A stretch of 64,000 nucleotides of DNA from Patiria pectinifera (Eukaryota; Echinodermata; Asteroidea; Valvatida; Asterinidae), in assembly GCA_029964075.1 (NCBI GenBank), contig CM057140.1, positions 11,612,643-11,676,642 of the forward strand. The letters are read 5' to 3'. The notes beneath the pieces were generated by a model, which worked only from the letters and a program-made list of their open reading frames with translations, was not told the DNA's origin and did no database searches. Below, one piece after another: positions 47,546 to 58,737 of the stretch; positions within the stretch are counted from its first letter, which is position 1, and each line of letters starts with the position of its first letter. Made by a program: the position numbers and the translations under genes.

Positions 47546-48831
47546 GTAATGGACTGGTAATTGAAGTGCCCTGAATGTTTGCCATTGGTGTCAAACTCTG
47601 GTGTTTTTTTATGTTCATGATTTGCCAAACACTAGAAATGGTGTCAACAGCTTTTAGGTGGCCCATTACCTACAATTCTAGAGTTCAGATCTTCCTCTGT
47701 TGAAGGCCAATGCAATGTAAAATTTTTTAATGCAATCTTTGAAAATGAACTTTGTGTCCCATTTAACCTTATTTTCAATTTTCGTTTTGATATTTTTAAG
47801 GGTGTGTTTTTTATGCTAAATATTATGCGAATTTACATATTCATGAGCAAAAGTGTGACGTCATTTCAGGCAGAAACCTCACATGTTATAGCTATTTCAG
47901 CACCAAAAGTTGCCAACATTTTGGATATTTTGCAGTCGTATATTTTTGTGTCTTTGGAGGTTCGCTGTTGTGTTAGTACATGGCAGTAAGCCGATGAGCA
48001 AGCATTTCTCGCAAATGTTTTCAGTGAGCAAATTTGTGGGTCACAGTGTCAACAGAACACCCCTAAACTGAACAGTGTCCTCCTAAAGTGACATCACAGC
48101 AATTGCGCCCTCAGTTGTTCTGAAAGTATGGAAAATTTTAAAAGTTTAAAGAGGGGAATTTTTCAACAATTTTAACAAAAAAGGAATGTCAAACAGTTTT
48201 TAAATATTTAAGAGGAGTAAAAAGTTGCACAAAATATGTGCCTGAAAAAATTCACTATATAGACCCTTTGAGTGTATTTTGCTTGCAAGGCGATATTTAG
48301 ATGAGCTGTTCCTTGATACATGTATATATGTATATTAGTATACCTGATATAAAGTGTTGGGTACTTTGTGAGACTTCCATATTGACAAATATGGTTGAAT
48401 GTTTTTCATTGTGCAGAGAGAGCAAGTTGATCAAATAAGATTTTTTTATATATTAAAAAATGCAGTTGTTAAATATCCCGTTGGTTAAATCCTCAGAAAT
48501 GCTCTTTAACCCTAACAGAACTCAACCCATCAAACCCCAACGGCATGTTTTGTTGGAATTTGTCAGGATGGGTACAGTACCCCTAAACTGACATGCTTTT
48601 ACAGTGGGTTGGCACACCTAAAAGAAGTCAGAAATATGAATGCACAGTTTCCCGTATGGTGTTGGAATTTGTCAGGACGGGTATGGTTCCTAGGAAATCA
48701 TGCTGGGGAGTTAGGGTTAATGGCAGCACGGTAAGAATTTCCACTTGAAATGCCAAATTGATGATCGAGGTTACTGTTTTATCATACCAGGATGGCTTTA
48801 CCATGTCTTATGAATAATCTGAAATATGCTT

Positions 48832-49164
48832 AATAAAAAATGAAATTAGAAGGTGTTCATTCTCCAACATTTTCAGCAAAGCTTCTCCAATCAAACTCAT
48901 TAGACAGCAGATTTTTCTCAGTCGAAAAAAGGAATCATATCAGTATTGCGAGTTAGTGTTTTACTGTTGACGTGTATAGATGTTTTATAGTATTTACTTA
49001 GGTAATTTGAGAATATTTTTAAAAGACCACCACAAAGTTTTGTAAATATCCTGTAAATTGTTAGTATTAATACTATATTTGTTTTTGACTATTCCCCAGG
49101 GCTTTTAACAAATTAGTGACAAATTCATCGGTATGAAATCCTTGTACATTGGTTTGAAAATAAA
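48832..49164 (+). terminator. Candidate CEP43 polyadenylation signals
   Basis: AATAAA at 48832-48837 and 49159-49164 are the first plausible hexamers seen downstream of the CEP43 stop at 47062. They would imply a 3' UTR of about 1.8-2.1 kb containing a SINE. No transcript evidence is available. Confidence 0.35.
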
Positions 49165-49860
49165 TATAAAATGATCTTTGTCTATTTTTAAGTGGAAATT
49201 TCACGTTTGTCGACAGAAATTATTTGTTTGTTTTTAAATACTGAGGTAATGATTTTTCGAAAGCCATATCAAAGATACGAGTTTTTTGATGTGCAATCGA
49301 ACGTACAAAATAGGCTCATAAGTGAAATATGTTTCCGTTTTTTGATTAATGGTTTTAACAGCCAAGAAAACATTTCGATGACCTGAGCGTGGAGTCTGCT
49401 AGACGTATAATGTGGGTTTTTTTCGAAGAGAACTTTTCTTGCATAATTCATTAGGCAAGAATCCATTTAGGCTTCCTAATGATCTTTTTACAGCAGTGTA
49501 CGGATCGTGTACCGGCGATTAAAAACTAAAAAAAAAAAATAATGCAAAATCTCGCCTTCATTTCCGCTGCTAACTGATTCCCTCTATAAATAATAACCAC
49601 CGGGGATCAGTCTCTTCTGGAGACGAGAGCTTTGAATGTCAAAGGCTGTTGTCGGCTTGCTTGCTGCAGAGCCACGAGGCTAGATTTGTGACCGCTGACT
49701 GTTTAAATCCGTCCGTTGATGAGAATGGCCCTGGGTACGGTCCGCCGTGATCCGCCAAGAAATGACCCGTGAGGTATCGCTTTTGTCCTCGGTTTCCATG
49801 CACTGGCTACTCTTTGATGGTCCGTCTTGTATTCTTAACCCTCACAGAGCCAAGGGCAAA
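49165..49860. other. Intergenic, no gene seen
   Basis: AT-rich to about 49560, then a more GC-balanced block (49600-49830) with unique sequence. No exon could be assigned. Confidence 0.4.
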
Positions 49861-49884
49861 CCCACCCCACCCCCCCCCCTTCCG

Positions 49885-50010
49885 TAGTTGCGGGGACTAC
49901 ACATGAGTTGTCCCGAGACCGAAGACGCTATGGGGACAGCAGAAAGTCCCCACAACTCGGTCCTAATTTGCCTGACAAAAAAAAGTTCCCCATAACGTGT
50001 TGACGGCCCG
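49885..50010. repeat. Inverted-word repeat, GGGGAC variant (copy D)
   Basis: GCGGGGACTAC near 49890, ATGGGGACAGC near 49930, GTCCCCACAAC near 49946 and GTTCCCCATAAC near 49985 alternate in orientation, next to a C-rich tract. The arrangement parallels the GTGGAC, GAGGAC and GTGGAGAC elements elsewhere in the window. Confidence 0.5.
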
Positions 50011-50529
50011 CCCAGTACATACACACTTTCATCGGAAATTTGAATTTCGATATTACTGCATTTTGCTGTTGTTTTTGTTGCTTATATATATTTGTTTGCA
50101 TATGTTTTTTTGTAACTTCTTCCCAAGACACTGGAAGACAACGGAGAGATTCGAACCGACTACCTCTTTTTGACAGTTTTGACCTGTAGTTTTCTGGGCT
50201 GGCAGCAGTTTCATATAAGTTATAGGCACCACCCAAAACAGTCGGGACCAGCAGAAGCCAGTAGGATCCCGTGAAATGTGACTAAAAGAAATATTTCCAG
50301 ATGATGTGCAGGCTTAGCGATTTGAGACTGTTTTCTTTGCAAATACAAATTCTACATCATTTCATTTCGATTGGGTTATTAACCGTCGGAGTGGCAGGTT
50401 CTTCACGAACTTCTCTACGGTGTATAATGCGTAATAGGCTCACTGCTCAGGCACGCACGACACGAAAGATCGTCAAGGTGCCAAAAAAATAAAAACTAAT
50501 TTGAATGCAAATGTTACGGTCGGGCCCCT

Positions 50530-50765
50530 CGGCTTTATTTTTCTCTCTTTCTCTCCAAACTTCCCCAGGCTTCGGAATCTTGTTTAATCAAGCTGGGTAC
50601 GAGGGGAGCTTCATCCCGTCTCCAGGGCTGTGATTCTCGGAGATCCTGTAAATCCCGCCGTCTTAAACGATTTCCATTATTTACAGGTGCTGGGGGCGCA
50701 CCGGCGCCTCTCGCGGGAGCAGAAAACGAGGTTGAACATAAAGGCAAAACATCCCCAGAGGTGAC
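50530..50765. other. GC-rich unique block, function unknown
   Basis: Unlike the AT-rich surroundings, 50530-50765 is GC-rich and shows no internal repeats. A minus-strand open frame of 70 residues crosses it but resembles no family I know. Plausibly a conserved regulatory block or an unrecognised exon; not resolved. Confidence 0.3.
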
Positions 50766-51109
50766 GCGTCATTCCAAAGTCGGGCTGGCCTGGAGTGCAT
50801 TTGCGATGTCTCATTTATAAAAAAAAAAAAAAAGAAGCTTGTTCGATGGTTAATTGCTTCCATGTATTCTTAATAAAATAGTGCTTGTAGGGTCTTACTG
50901 CTTGGCAAAATGTACCCCAGCTACACATACATGTACACGGGGATCAACAGGGTTAGCTAAAACGGGAGATGTTGTATTGATAAGATGCGGCAGGCGGTGA
51001 TAGATGTACGTGTCGTATCCCCAACAAGTAATGACATACCGTCTTCATCTTCAATAGCCAGTCATTCCCTTATGTTATAACAAGCATTGAAAAGTGGAAA
51101 AGGAACAAT

Positions 51110-51510
51110 AGCAGGGCGGATCCAGAAGTTTTTGCGGGGAGGGGGGGTCCTCAGGAAAACATTCAGAAAATGTAGACAGGTTTTTTTCTCCGGACACTTT
51201 GCCTCCGCAAAATAAAAAAGCTGGGGGGAGGGAAGGGGGCTGGTACCATAGTTTAATAGGGGGCGCTGTTCAAATTCGACGATTGTTAACACTAGATTAC
51301 AGTTTGGTATACAAATACCCCCTATCTAAGCTGCCTCTGTCCGTATTTTTTAACAGGCGGACATTATTACCAGTATCAATTTTTTGGGGTTGTCAGAGCA
51401 GGGGGGGGGGGGGGTTCGCATTATTTTTTAGGAATTTCTATGGGAAAAAAAAACATTTTTTTGACAGAGCTGGGGGGACCCCTAACCGTCCCCCCCCCCT
51501 CCCTGAAAAC
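51110..51510. repeat. Poly-G/poly-C-bearing repeat
   Basis: GGGCGGATCCAGAAG with G runs at 51140-51148 and 51400-51413 and a C run near 51489-51499. The start resembles the GGCGGATCC-type ends of hAT-derived elements, but a matching right end was not found. Confidence 0.35.
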
Positions 51511-53720
51511 GGTCAGCCGTGTATGAAGGTGGGTTTCCTTTCTTACCGTTTAGATGCATGGTAGTGTCGACACCAATTGCTGCAGCGAAACAATCATAGC
51601 TGGAATGGGCCTATATCATTGTGAAAACGAATCAACTGATGGCGTCATCATCCAATGACGTCATCATCCAATTCCATATATGTATAAATGTAGGTTAATT
51701 GTACAAAGATCGCGTCTTGCGCATTTGCAAAGTAAAGTTACGACACGGTTTTCAAATACGAATGGAAATATTTAATCAGAAAGAAAAAATCGCTCCTCTG
51801 GAACTTAGCAGTAAACCCACATTTTAAGACAGCAACTGACTAAAACAAGGTTGAAGTTCAAATTAACCTTTTGAACAAAACTCTCGTAGTCGTTATCACT
51901 GCAGTGCTCGCTTTAAAAAAGGGTCTGATGTGGAAATAGATAACACGATACTGCGCGAGGGACCAATATAGCGAAACGATCTAACGACTTGTATTGTCCG
52001 CTTCCTTTCCACACAATGGGGATCGAGTTGGAACAGTAATAAAAAATGACGAGTGAAATTGCAGTCCTACTAGGCCTATTATTATTATTGTCTAGCAGTC
52101 TGCACGAACTGCACTCTATCTACCCGGCGCACTTGTAACTAATTACCTAAAGGATGATTCTTGCACGCCCACTGCGGTTGTTAACCCTTCAGTGCACGTG
52201 ACGAGATTTTCTCCGTGATATACTTGTATTGACACGAGTGCGCATGCCCGTGGACTTTCGGATACCATTTCAGTGTTTTTTTTAGTAGCATTCACCTTAT
52301 CACTTAATTCTGCAGTAAATCTACAGAATACAAAATTACTGCGACAGGTTTATTCGAAGATGATTATTTTAATAAGATCGCGGTTAACGTTGCTGGGCCT
52401 GTTCATGTTTACTCAAACTAACTTTTCCATTGTGCTCCAAACTACTCTCGTCTTCGATTAGTTTGAAATCAAGCCACCGCAAGTCCGCCTTCTGTTTTCC
52501 TTCCTCCATGGTCTATGACAAGACAGTAACAGGTCATAAGTGAAAAGCTTAATAAGACATTCTCTTTCCATGCATTATCGTTAATTTGTAACCTGTCTTG
52601 GGATTTGACAAGTCGAATCCCGTCGATACATATTTTATGCCGAATTACACGCTTGTCCGTTTTAAAAACCGTGAAGATCGTAGGGGTGCACACCGGTAAA
52701 TAGGCCGAAACCCATCCGCCAAGCTCATGAATAAAGGTTATACCGTCAAAATATTCTATATTAGAGAGTTCTGAGAGCCATACAATTGGGGAGGTGAAGA
52801 GATATGGCAATGAACCTCTGGCCCGGGCTTGGGGCTTCCAAGTCTGAGCATTTTGGATGCAATTGGGCTCGAAAGGGGCGCTATATATTTTGCCATGTTT
52901 TGGAGGGATCGTTTTTCAAGATGGCTACTTTTCCGCTTTGGGAAAAAATAGGGGTCGTCTTCTTTGGGTGACAATTTCTCGAAAATTCAATAGTCATCCC
53001 ACCAAAAAAAAAATGAAAAGAAAATGAAAGATGACATGTTGATCATCATTTTTCTGTGCAGCTTGAGTACGAGTTCTGAGTATTTTTAAAAAAATTTGAA
53101 GAAAGGGCATTTAGAACTGGTGTCTATGGGAATTTTAATGTAGGGGTGCATCCAGGTTTGTGTGCAGTTGCATCTAGCGCAAAGTCGTCACTGTAGGCCT
53201 CTGTAATGTGCTTGATCCCCCTTGTGCCTTTTCGTCTGGTTCACTGAAATAATGCGAAGCGACATTTTGGCCGGCGATGTTCTAGATAGTCTAATAGATC
53301 TGTGTCGCCTCGGTGACTGACAAAAAGGGTCGTTCGAAGCCCCCTCGGTCGGCACCTTGGCAAATCATATAAATGTTTTAGAAAATGATTTATTTATAAT
53401 CGTGTTTTGAGCTATACCCTGAGCGCTACCCTGAGTTTCTTAAACTCCCTACCATTGCCAACCGTCATAAATATCAACTTCTCACATTTATTTTGCAAAT
53501 GTTTTATATTTTAATGTAACAATAACTGCTTCTGCTTCTGCTTGTATACTGTACACAACATCCTGCTGGACTATCTCGGTACAGTGGTCAGATGTGGCAT
53601 TTGAGCTTCTAGATTCCTAACATTGATGTCGTCCAAGGCTGACTTGAAGACAGTTTCGCCACCACTCACCGAATTGGACTAATCTCCCACATGCGACGAT
53701 GCCGGGAATCATACTTTACT
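51511..53720. other. Intergenic, no gene seen
   Basis: Contains a duplicated ATCATCCAATGACGTC tract near 51640-51670 and a 113-residue minus-strand open frame at 52469-52810 without recognisable features. No transposon boundaries or coding signals were found. Confidence 0.4.
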
Positions 53721-54084
53721 TAGCAGTCTGCGGTTTCTGGTATGCGCGCGCGTCGCCGTAGCCATGCGCGTCGGCAAAATGAAAAAGTTTTTTTTTCAAT
53801 GAAAGATGATGTCTCAAAACCGCCAAACTCACTGGTTTGACTGGAATCCTGCTGCTGCACAATTTTAACGTATTTTTAGATTGGGTTATGGTCGAGAATA
53901 AGCTTTATGTGGCCTCTCTGGACTCCCATATATTTGCACTAAGTTTAGTCGGGCACCATTTGCAGTCATCAGCCGACATTTGAAGCAAAAAAATCAGGTA
54001 AAAAAAAAAAAAAAGCCGCGTCGCCGCACCACTTTTTGGGCAAGCTCCATACCAGAAACCGGAGCCTTTTTTGGGGGGCCTTAG
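53721..54084 (+). mobile_element. TIR element family 'GGTTTCTGGTATG', copy 3
   Basis: GCGGTTTCTGGTATGCGCGC opens the element and CATACCAGAAACCGGAGCC followed by GGGGGGCCTTAG closes it. Same orientation as copy 2. It keeps the right terminus best and shows that the element abuts TTA. Confidence 0.7.
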
Positions 54085-54479
54085 AGTGACTGCCATTATT
54101 TTTTTTTGCACCTATCTCAGAGTCTATATATTTCACTGTCTGTCACTTGTGAATTAGACTTCCTCAGGCCCCACATTGGCCCAAAACTTGAACTCGGGTA
54201 AACTACCGAGACCCCGTCGACCAAATTGGCCCGAAACCAGCTTTAATAGACTATTCTCATGTTCCAGCCATCTTTATTTTTTCCCATTCAAATCAACGTA
54301 ACCAAAGCGAGGCTGGAAAGAAAAATAGTCTGGTTCCTTTTTTGCACAAAACCAATTATCATTCAGTACTGTTGTCGGATACAGGGAACATGACTGAAAT
54401 GGTGGCAGCATGATAAAGGCCTTGTGTCGGTGTTCGTGGTAATTTAGCCCGTTGGGGGCAAAGTACGCACAATCCCCAC

Positions 54480-54725
54480 CAAATCCTCTCAGCCGTTAGA
54501 ATCCCAGCTCAGAAAGTTACCCGCGAATTCCTGATCCGCAGCAAGGTTTGTTCTCCCTGAGCCCCGTATAAGCTTGGCACTCCCTTCGGGCGTTTTGGAT
54601 TTTTTTCCCCGCAAGAAATGAATCACGCGACCCGCGTCCTGAGATTTTTCTTCGTATACCTGGTTTTAATGTTTTAAATCTCGCACTTCCGGCGGAGATT
54701 TCCCCGGATAAGGTTTCAAAGATGG
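54480..54725. other. GC-balanced unique block upstream of the secreted-protein gene
   Basis: A stretch of non-repetitive sequence with balanced base composition (CCGCGAATTCCTGATCCGC, GGGCGTTTTGGATT, CGCACTTCCGGCGGAG) about 3.7 kb before the TATA promoter at 58269. GGCGGAG/CTTCCGG includes an ETS-like core. No coding evidence; candidate regulatory block only. Confidence 0.3.
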
Positions 54726-55180
54726 ATCACCCTTTCTCCATCGTCTGTTTTCATCATTACTTGTGTTGTAAGATGGCTGTTTGCAACGAGAGTTCCCCAA
54801 GAGACGCACTTGTCTTCCATGTTTTCCTATTTTCCCGAACCCTTGTTTTATGGTATTGGTTTGTAAAGGGCCTAGGTTCTGAAAAAAAAATCTACGTTTT
54901 ACCTCTTGGTGGTTTTGGTATACCTACCAATTTATTTAATTAGGCAAAAAATAAACAAGTGTAAAGAAAGTTGATGGAAGAGTATAAAAATGGTTAAAAG
55001 GTTATATTCTTCTTTCTTTTCATTTCGGAGATTTGACAGGCAGAAACTAAAAAATAAATTTGTTCCCAGACCGAAGCTATTGCAAGTTTTTACAGAAGGA
55101 TGTATGCAGAAGGAATCGTGTACATCCCCCTCCCATACATATATGTATGTACATGTATGTGGTCTTTTGGTTAAAGTTTC

Positions 55181-55640
55181 GTAAAATTGGTCTCATTTCA
55201 AAACTTGAAGTCCAATTGGAACCAAACTTGGGTCATAGATGCAACATGGCAACCTTCATATGATAATGATGTAAAAGGTCACATACCAAGGTCAAAGGTC
55301 ATATGGGGTCAAGATGTAAAATAGGTTGAACATGTAAAATTGGTCTCATTTAAAAAGTTGAAGTCCAATTGGAACCAAACTTGGGTCAAGATGCAACATG
55401 GCAACCTTCGTTATGATAATGATGTCAAAGGTCACAGACCAAGGTCAAAGGTCATCTGGGGTCAAGTTGTAAAATAGGCTGATCTCATGTAAAATTGGCC
55501 TCATTTCGAAAGTTGAAGTCGAATTGGAACCAAACTTGAATCATAGATGCAACATGGGAATCTTCATATGATGATGTCAAAGGTCACATACCAAGGTCAA
55601 AGTTCATCTGGGTTCATTGTAAAATAGGCTGAAATGTAAA
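55181..55640. repeat. ~152-bp tandem repeat with DR1 nuclear-receptor motifs
   Basis: Unit starts (GTAAAATTGG) at 55181, 55333 and 55489, with a truncated fourth at 55635 (period 146-156). Each unit carries AGGTCA half-sites. Units 1 and 2 contain a perfect AGGTCAAAGGTCA direct repeat spaced by one base (55289-55301, 55442-55454), and unit 3 has AGGTCAAAGTTCA (55594-55606). The array runs straight into the GTGGAC element at 55650. Confidence 0.8.
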
Positions 55641-55649
55641 ATTTGGTCT

Positions 55650-55870
55650 CAACCTTGTGTGGACCTGGGCAAGTCCACACAATGTCATCCCTACCTGCAC
55701 TATGTGGACATCTTTTGTTCAGAGATCCACACAGTGACTGCAATGCCTATTCACACACACACACACACACACGTTCGAGGACCGTTTTCAACAAAAGATA
55801 TACGCTCGAGGACAACACAGAATCTGTTGTTTTCCCTCTTTGTGTTGCAGTCCTCGGGATGTATGTAATA
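55650..55870. repeat. Composite inverted-word element (GTGGAC then GAGGAC), copy A2/B2
   Basis: TTGTGTGGAC/GTCCACACAA hairpin at 55655-55682, TGTGGAC and GTCCACACA at about 55703-55736, a CA microsatellite (55752-55772), then TTCGAGGACCG, CTCGAGGACAAC and AGTCCTCGGGATG to 55862. Mirrors 330-1025 in order and spacing logic, but is more compact. Confidence 0.75.
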
Positions 55871-57104
55871 CAAGAGCATCTTCGTCTTTACTGTGTTTAG
55901 CTTGCGCTTATACAACTAATTGGTCTTTGCAGAGGGTGCGGCATTGAAGTAATTATACTCATCTGGCGTTTTTTTTTATGCATAAAAACTTTGAGCTTGG
56001 ATTTTCTCGTTAAATCGGTTGGTACAGTTCGTTGTAAATTGGAAATATCCCTACCTTCCTTTAATGGGCGCTATATGATGTCGTTTGTCATGGCTGAATG
56101 CACACACTGCGAGTCGGTGTCAGGATTTATAGCCCAGCCTTGCCCGCTAATATACAACTTGTGAAACAACTAGAAATAAATAACGGATAACGTAGTCTAT
56201 CATTAATCATTCATTAGTCTATCACAACATAGTACGTGTAGGTTCAAAACAAGCCGTCTGTGACAAATTGCTATAAAATAATTATAGTTGCTAGCTTGTT
56301 TTTTCCCATCACTTTTTCACGGTCGGAAGCTAATATCCATGGACAATTTTTATCACTGCTGCTAGAGTACCGATTGGGTTGACTGACTGGTGTGCTGAGG
56401 AATTTTGGACTTTATGAAATACGGATTCTCTGTATGGCGCATGTCTTCGATCGTGGGCAGTACAGTGCCAAGTCACGTGTGAAGCAGACTCATTGGTCCT
56501 GAAGAGACCGGATTTCATAGGGGTCCAAATTTCATATGACACCGGCATGATGATTCATTGATGAGGCATCTTGCGCATCGCACGCGATGTGATTGCTTCC
56601 TCACACTTTATGAGAGATGACATAGCTTTAATTAGATCGTTACTGTGAGGGCACGAGCCTCATTGTAGTGTACTTAGCCAAACATTCGATTTCACCATGT
56701 AGTATCTATAGTTATACAGTTTGTCCCACCCAAAACAGTCGAAAACCAATTAATAAAGGTATCATGTGAGTGTTGGAATATTTTCAAATTAACTCTTAAA
56801 GTCAGATAACCAATCTTCTGATACAAACTTTATTTCATTAAAATCAAATCAATGCATATGGAACAAACGCTATGCTTCATCAAACTCAAGGGTTGAAAAT
56901 CGTCTTGGGCCACTTTCCTTGAAAGTGAGAAAGCGCAGTTATAGAGAAACCACAAAGGATTTATTTCCTTTGTTTAAGAGTAACATGTGACTTTATTTTA
57001 TACCGGCTTCGATATGTACATGTATACTTGATAAATAAACGAAGTGGCCCAGGTGGTTGTTCAAAGTCCCGTGTTGTGATTGCTGTTTATTTTGAACAAA
57101 ACAT
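55871..57104. other. Intergenic, no gene seen
   Basis: Mostly unique sequence without exon-like features. A CCCACCCAAAACAGTCG phrase at 56727 repeats a phrase at 50229 (CACCCAAAACAGTCG), hinting at another short shared repeat. Confidence 0.4.
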
Positions 57105-57437
57105 CAGTGGCGCACCCAGGATTTGGCTGGGGGGGGGGGCTCACAATTTTTTATTTTTTCACATTTTTTAGAAGTTAAATTTGTTGAAGTTTTCAAAAAA
57201 AAAATTGCTCAAAATATTTGGCCGCAGAAATTTTTTTTTTTGGGGGGGGGGGACTATTTTGACGTTGGTGGGCCACTTACACCCCTATACTACTCGAAAA
57301 TAGGCCACATTCATATCACCACATTCATATTCATATCATTCATATCAAAATCGTGGGACTAAAAAACAAAACCAAATGACAACCTTACGGGGGGGCTCAA
57401 GCCCCCAGAGGGGCCCCCCCCCCTTGGTGCGCCACTG
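57105..57437. mobile_element. hAT-like MITE with perfect 8-bp target duplication
   Basis: CAGTGGCGCACC at 57105-57116 and GGTGCGCCACTG at 57426-57437 are perfect inverted ends, flanked by CAAAACAT at 57097-57104 and 57438-57445. The interior has long G and C runs. 8-bp duplications and CAGTGGCG ends are typical of hAT elements. 333 bp, non-autonomous. Confidence 0.85.
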
Positions 57438-58195
57438 CAAAACATCCAAAAGAAACCAACTAAAAAGAATTTGGAAGACCAATTATTTTACTCAGCAATA
57501 CATTAGACACAATTTTTAATACTACCCCACTTTTCTGAAAACAATGCCCGATTCGATTGTTAGATTTCTTGTGGGATAACCTGTACACCCCTTTTTGCAC
57601 CCCCTTTTGTGACCGTCCAGAGCTATGCAAAACGCATAGGTGATGGGGGTTCAGCATGGATGCGTCAAGTATTAATGGCTACCACAGTAAAACCCTCACT
57701 GTTATTTCCAAATCTGACACAATTATTGTGTATCCATTACCCAAGCCACCACTTGGCTATTAAGGCTACTCTCACGCTGACGGTTGATAACGATACGGAT
57801 TCCCAAAAACAACAAATGTTATGCAGTTCTTTGCATTGGTCTCAAGATTTCATTGTATTTTTATTATGTGAATTACATAAATGTATTAACTGCACCGTGT
57901 TACACTTATTCACCGTCTTGTTATACGAATATTTCCCGCAACTGTATCAGTCTATCGGGCGTTATCATTTAGCCCTTTATAGATTCCAATTTGGAGTTGG
58001 AAAATGAGGCTCGGTGTCCTATCTTGGTTTGTCTTGTTTCATCCGATTTCCATGTAAGCCTACCATTGTTATGCAACCACCTAGTTTGTTGGCGTTACAT
58101 AAGAAGTCCTCCTGGCGGAATATCACCTGAAATATTCAAACAAAAATCACATTGCACGAAAGGAAATCATGACACCGGCTCTGACTCGTTCACAG

Positions 58196-58301
58196 ATTGG
58201 GCGCCCGAACGCGCCCAATGAGGCCCCCTAGCGTCCAGTAATAGTTACAAGACGCCCCACAAACCTCATATATAAGGTGACTTGTCGAAGTTGATATATC
58301 A
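58196..58301 (+). promoter_or_regulatory. CCAAT / TATA / initiator core promoter
   Basis: TATATAAG at 58269-58276 is followed 32 bp later by TCAGTG with A at 58301, the expected TATA-to-initiator spacing. A CCAAT box at 58215-58219 lies about 84 bp upstream. It is half of a perfect 9-bp inverted repeat, ATTGGGCGC (58196-58204), 6-bp spacer, GCGCCCAAT (58211-58219), which makes two opposed CCAAT boxes. This is the strongest promoter-like sequence in the window. Confidence 0.75.
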
Positions 58302-58466
58302 GTGTGGCGTTGTGTCTTGGTGACTGTTGCAATCCGCTTCCTCCTTCGGCATTTTCAACTTCTCGCATCATCGGATCTTAAAATAAATACCACTGTAAAC
58401 ATTTTGCCATAGCACAGAAGGCTTTGTTAACTGCATCAAGTACCAGATTCTTTTGATCAAAGCAAG
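58301..58466 (+). other. Predicted non-coding first exon of the secreted-protein gene
   Basis: From the predicted start site to the strong donor AAGCAAG|GTGAGT at 58466/58467. No ATG in it opens a long frame. It would splice to the acceptor CCACTAG at 62741, directly before the start codon. The join is inferred from consensus sites only. Confidence 0.55.
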
Positions 58467-58561
58467 GTGAGTTGACTTGTTTTCTCTCAGTCTTTCACCT
58501 TTTTAAATTTAAGTTCCCAGTTTGCACCATCTAATTGTTCATTAGTGCTTCGTATCGAAGA

Positions 58562-58660
58562 ATCTTGTGATAATCACTTTATCTTGTGATAATCACTTTA
58601 TCTTGTGATAATCATTCGAAGAATCTTGTGATAATCACTTTATCTTGTGATAATCATTCG
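58562..58660. repeat. 19-bp tandem repeat just inside intron 1
   Basis: Five units of ATCTTGTGATAATCACTTT, with a variant ending TCATTCGAAG after the third and fifth units, begin 96 bp after the donor of the non-coding first exon. GTGATAATCAC is itself palindromic (GTGAT/ATCAC). Confidence 0.8.
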
Positions 58661-58737
58661 TGAGGTGTTTACTGTAAACAAATAACTTGAATATCATAGC
58701 ATACATTCACAAAATATATTACTTTTATGTATTTTTG

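Noticed and set aside
52469..52810. 113-residue minus-strand open frame
   Set aside because: No homology, signal or splice context could be supported; kept only as unassigned DNA.
57609..58007. 132-residue plus-strand open frame
   Set aside because: No recognisable domain, no matching splice neighbours, and it ends just before the promoter at 58196; composition looks like chance.
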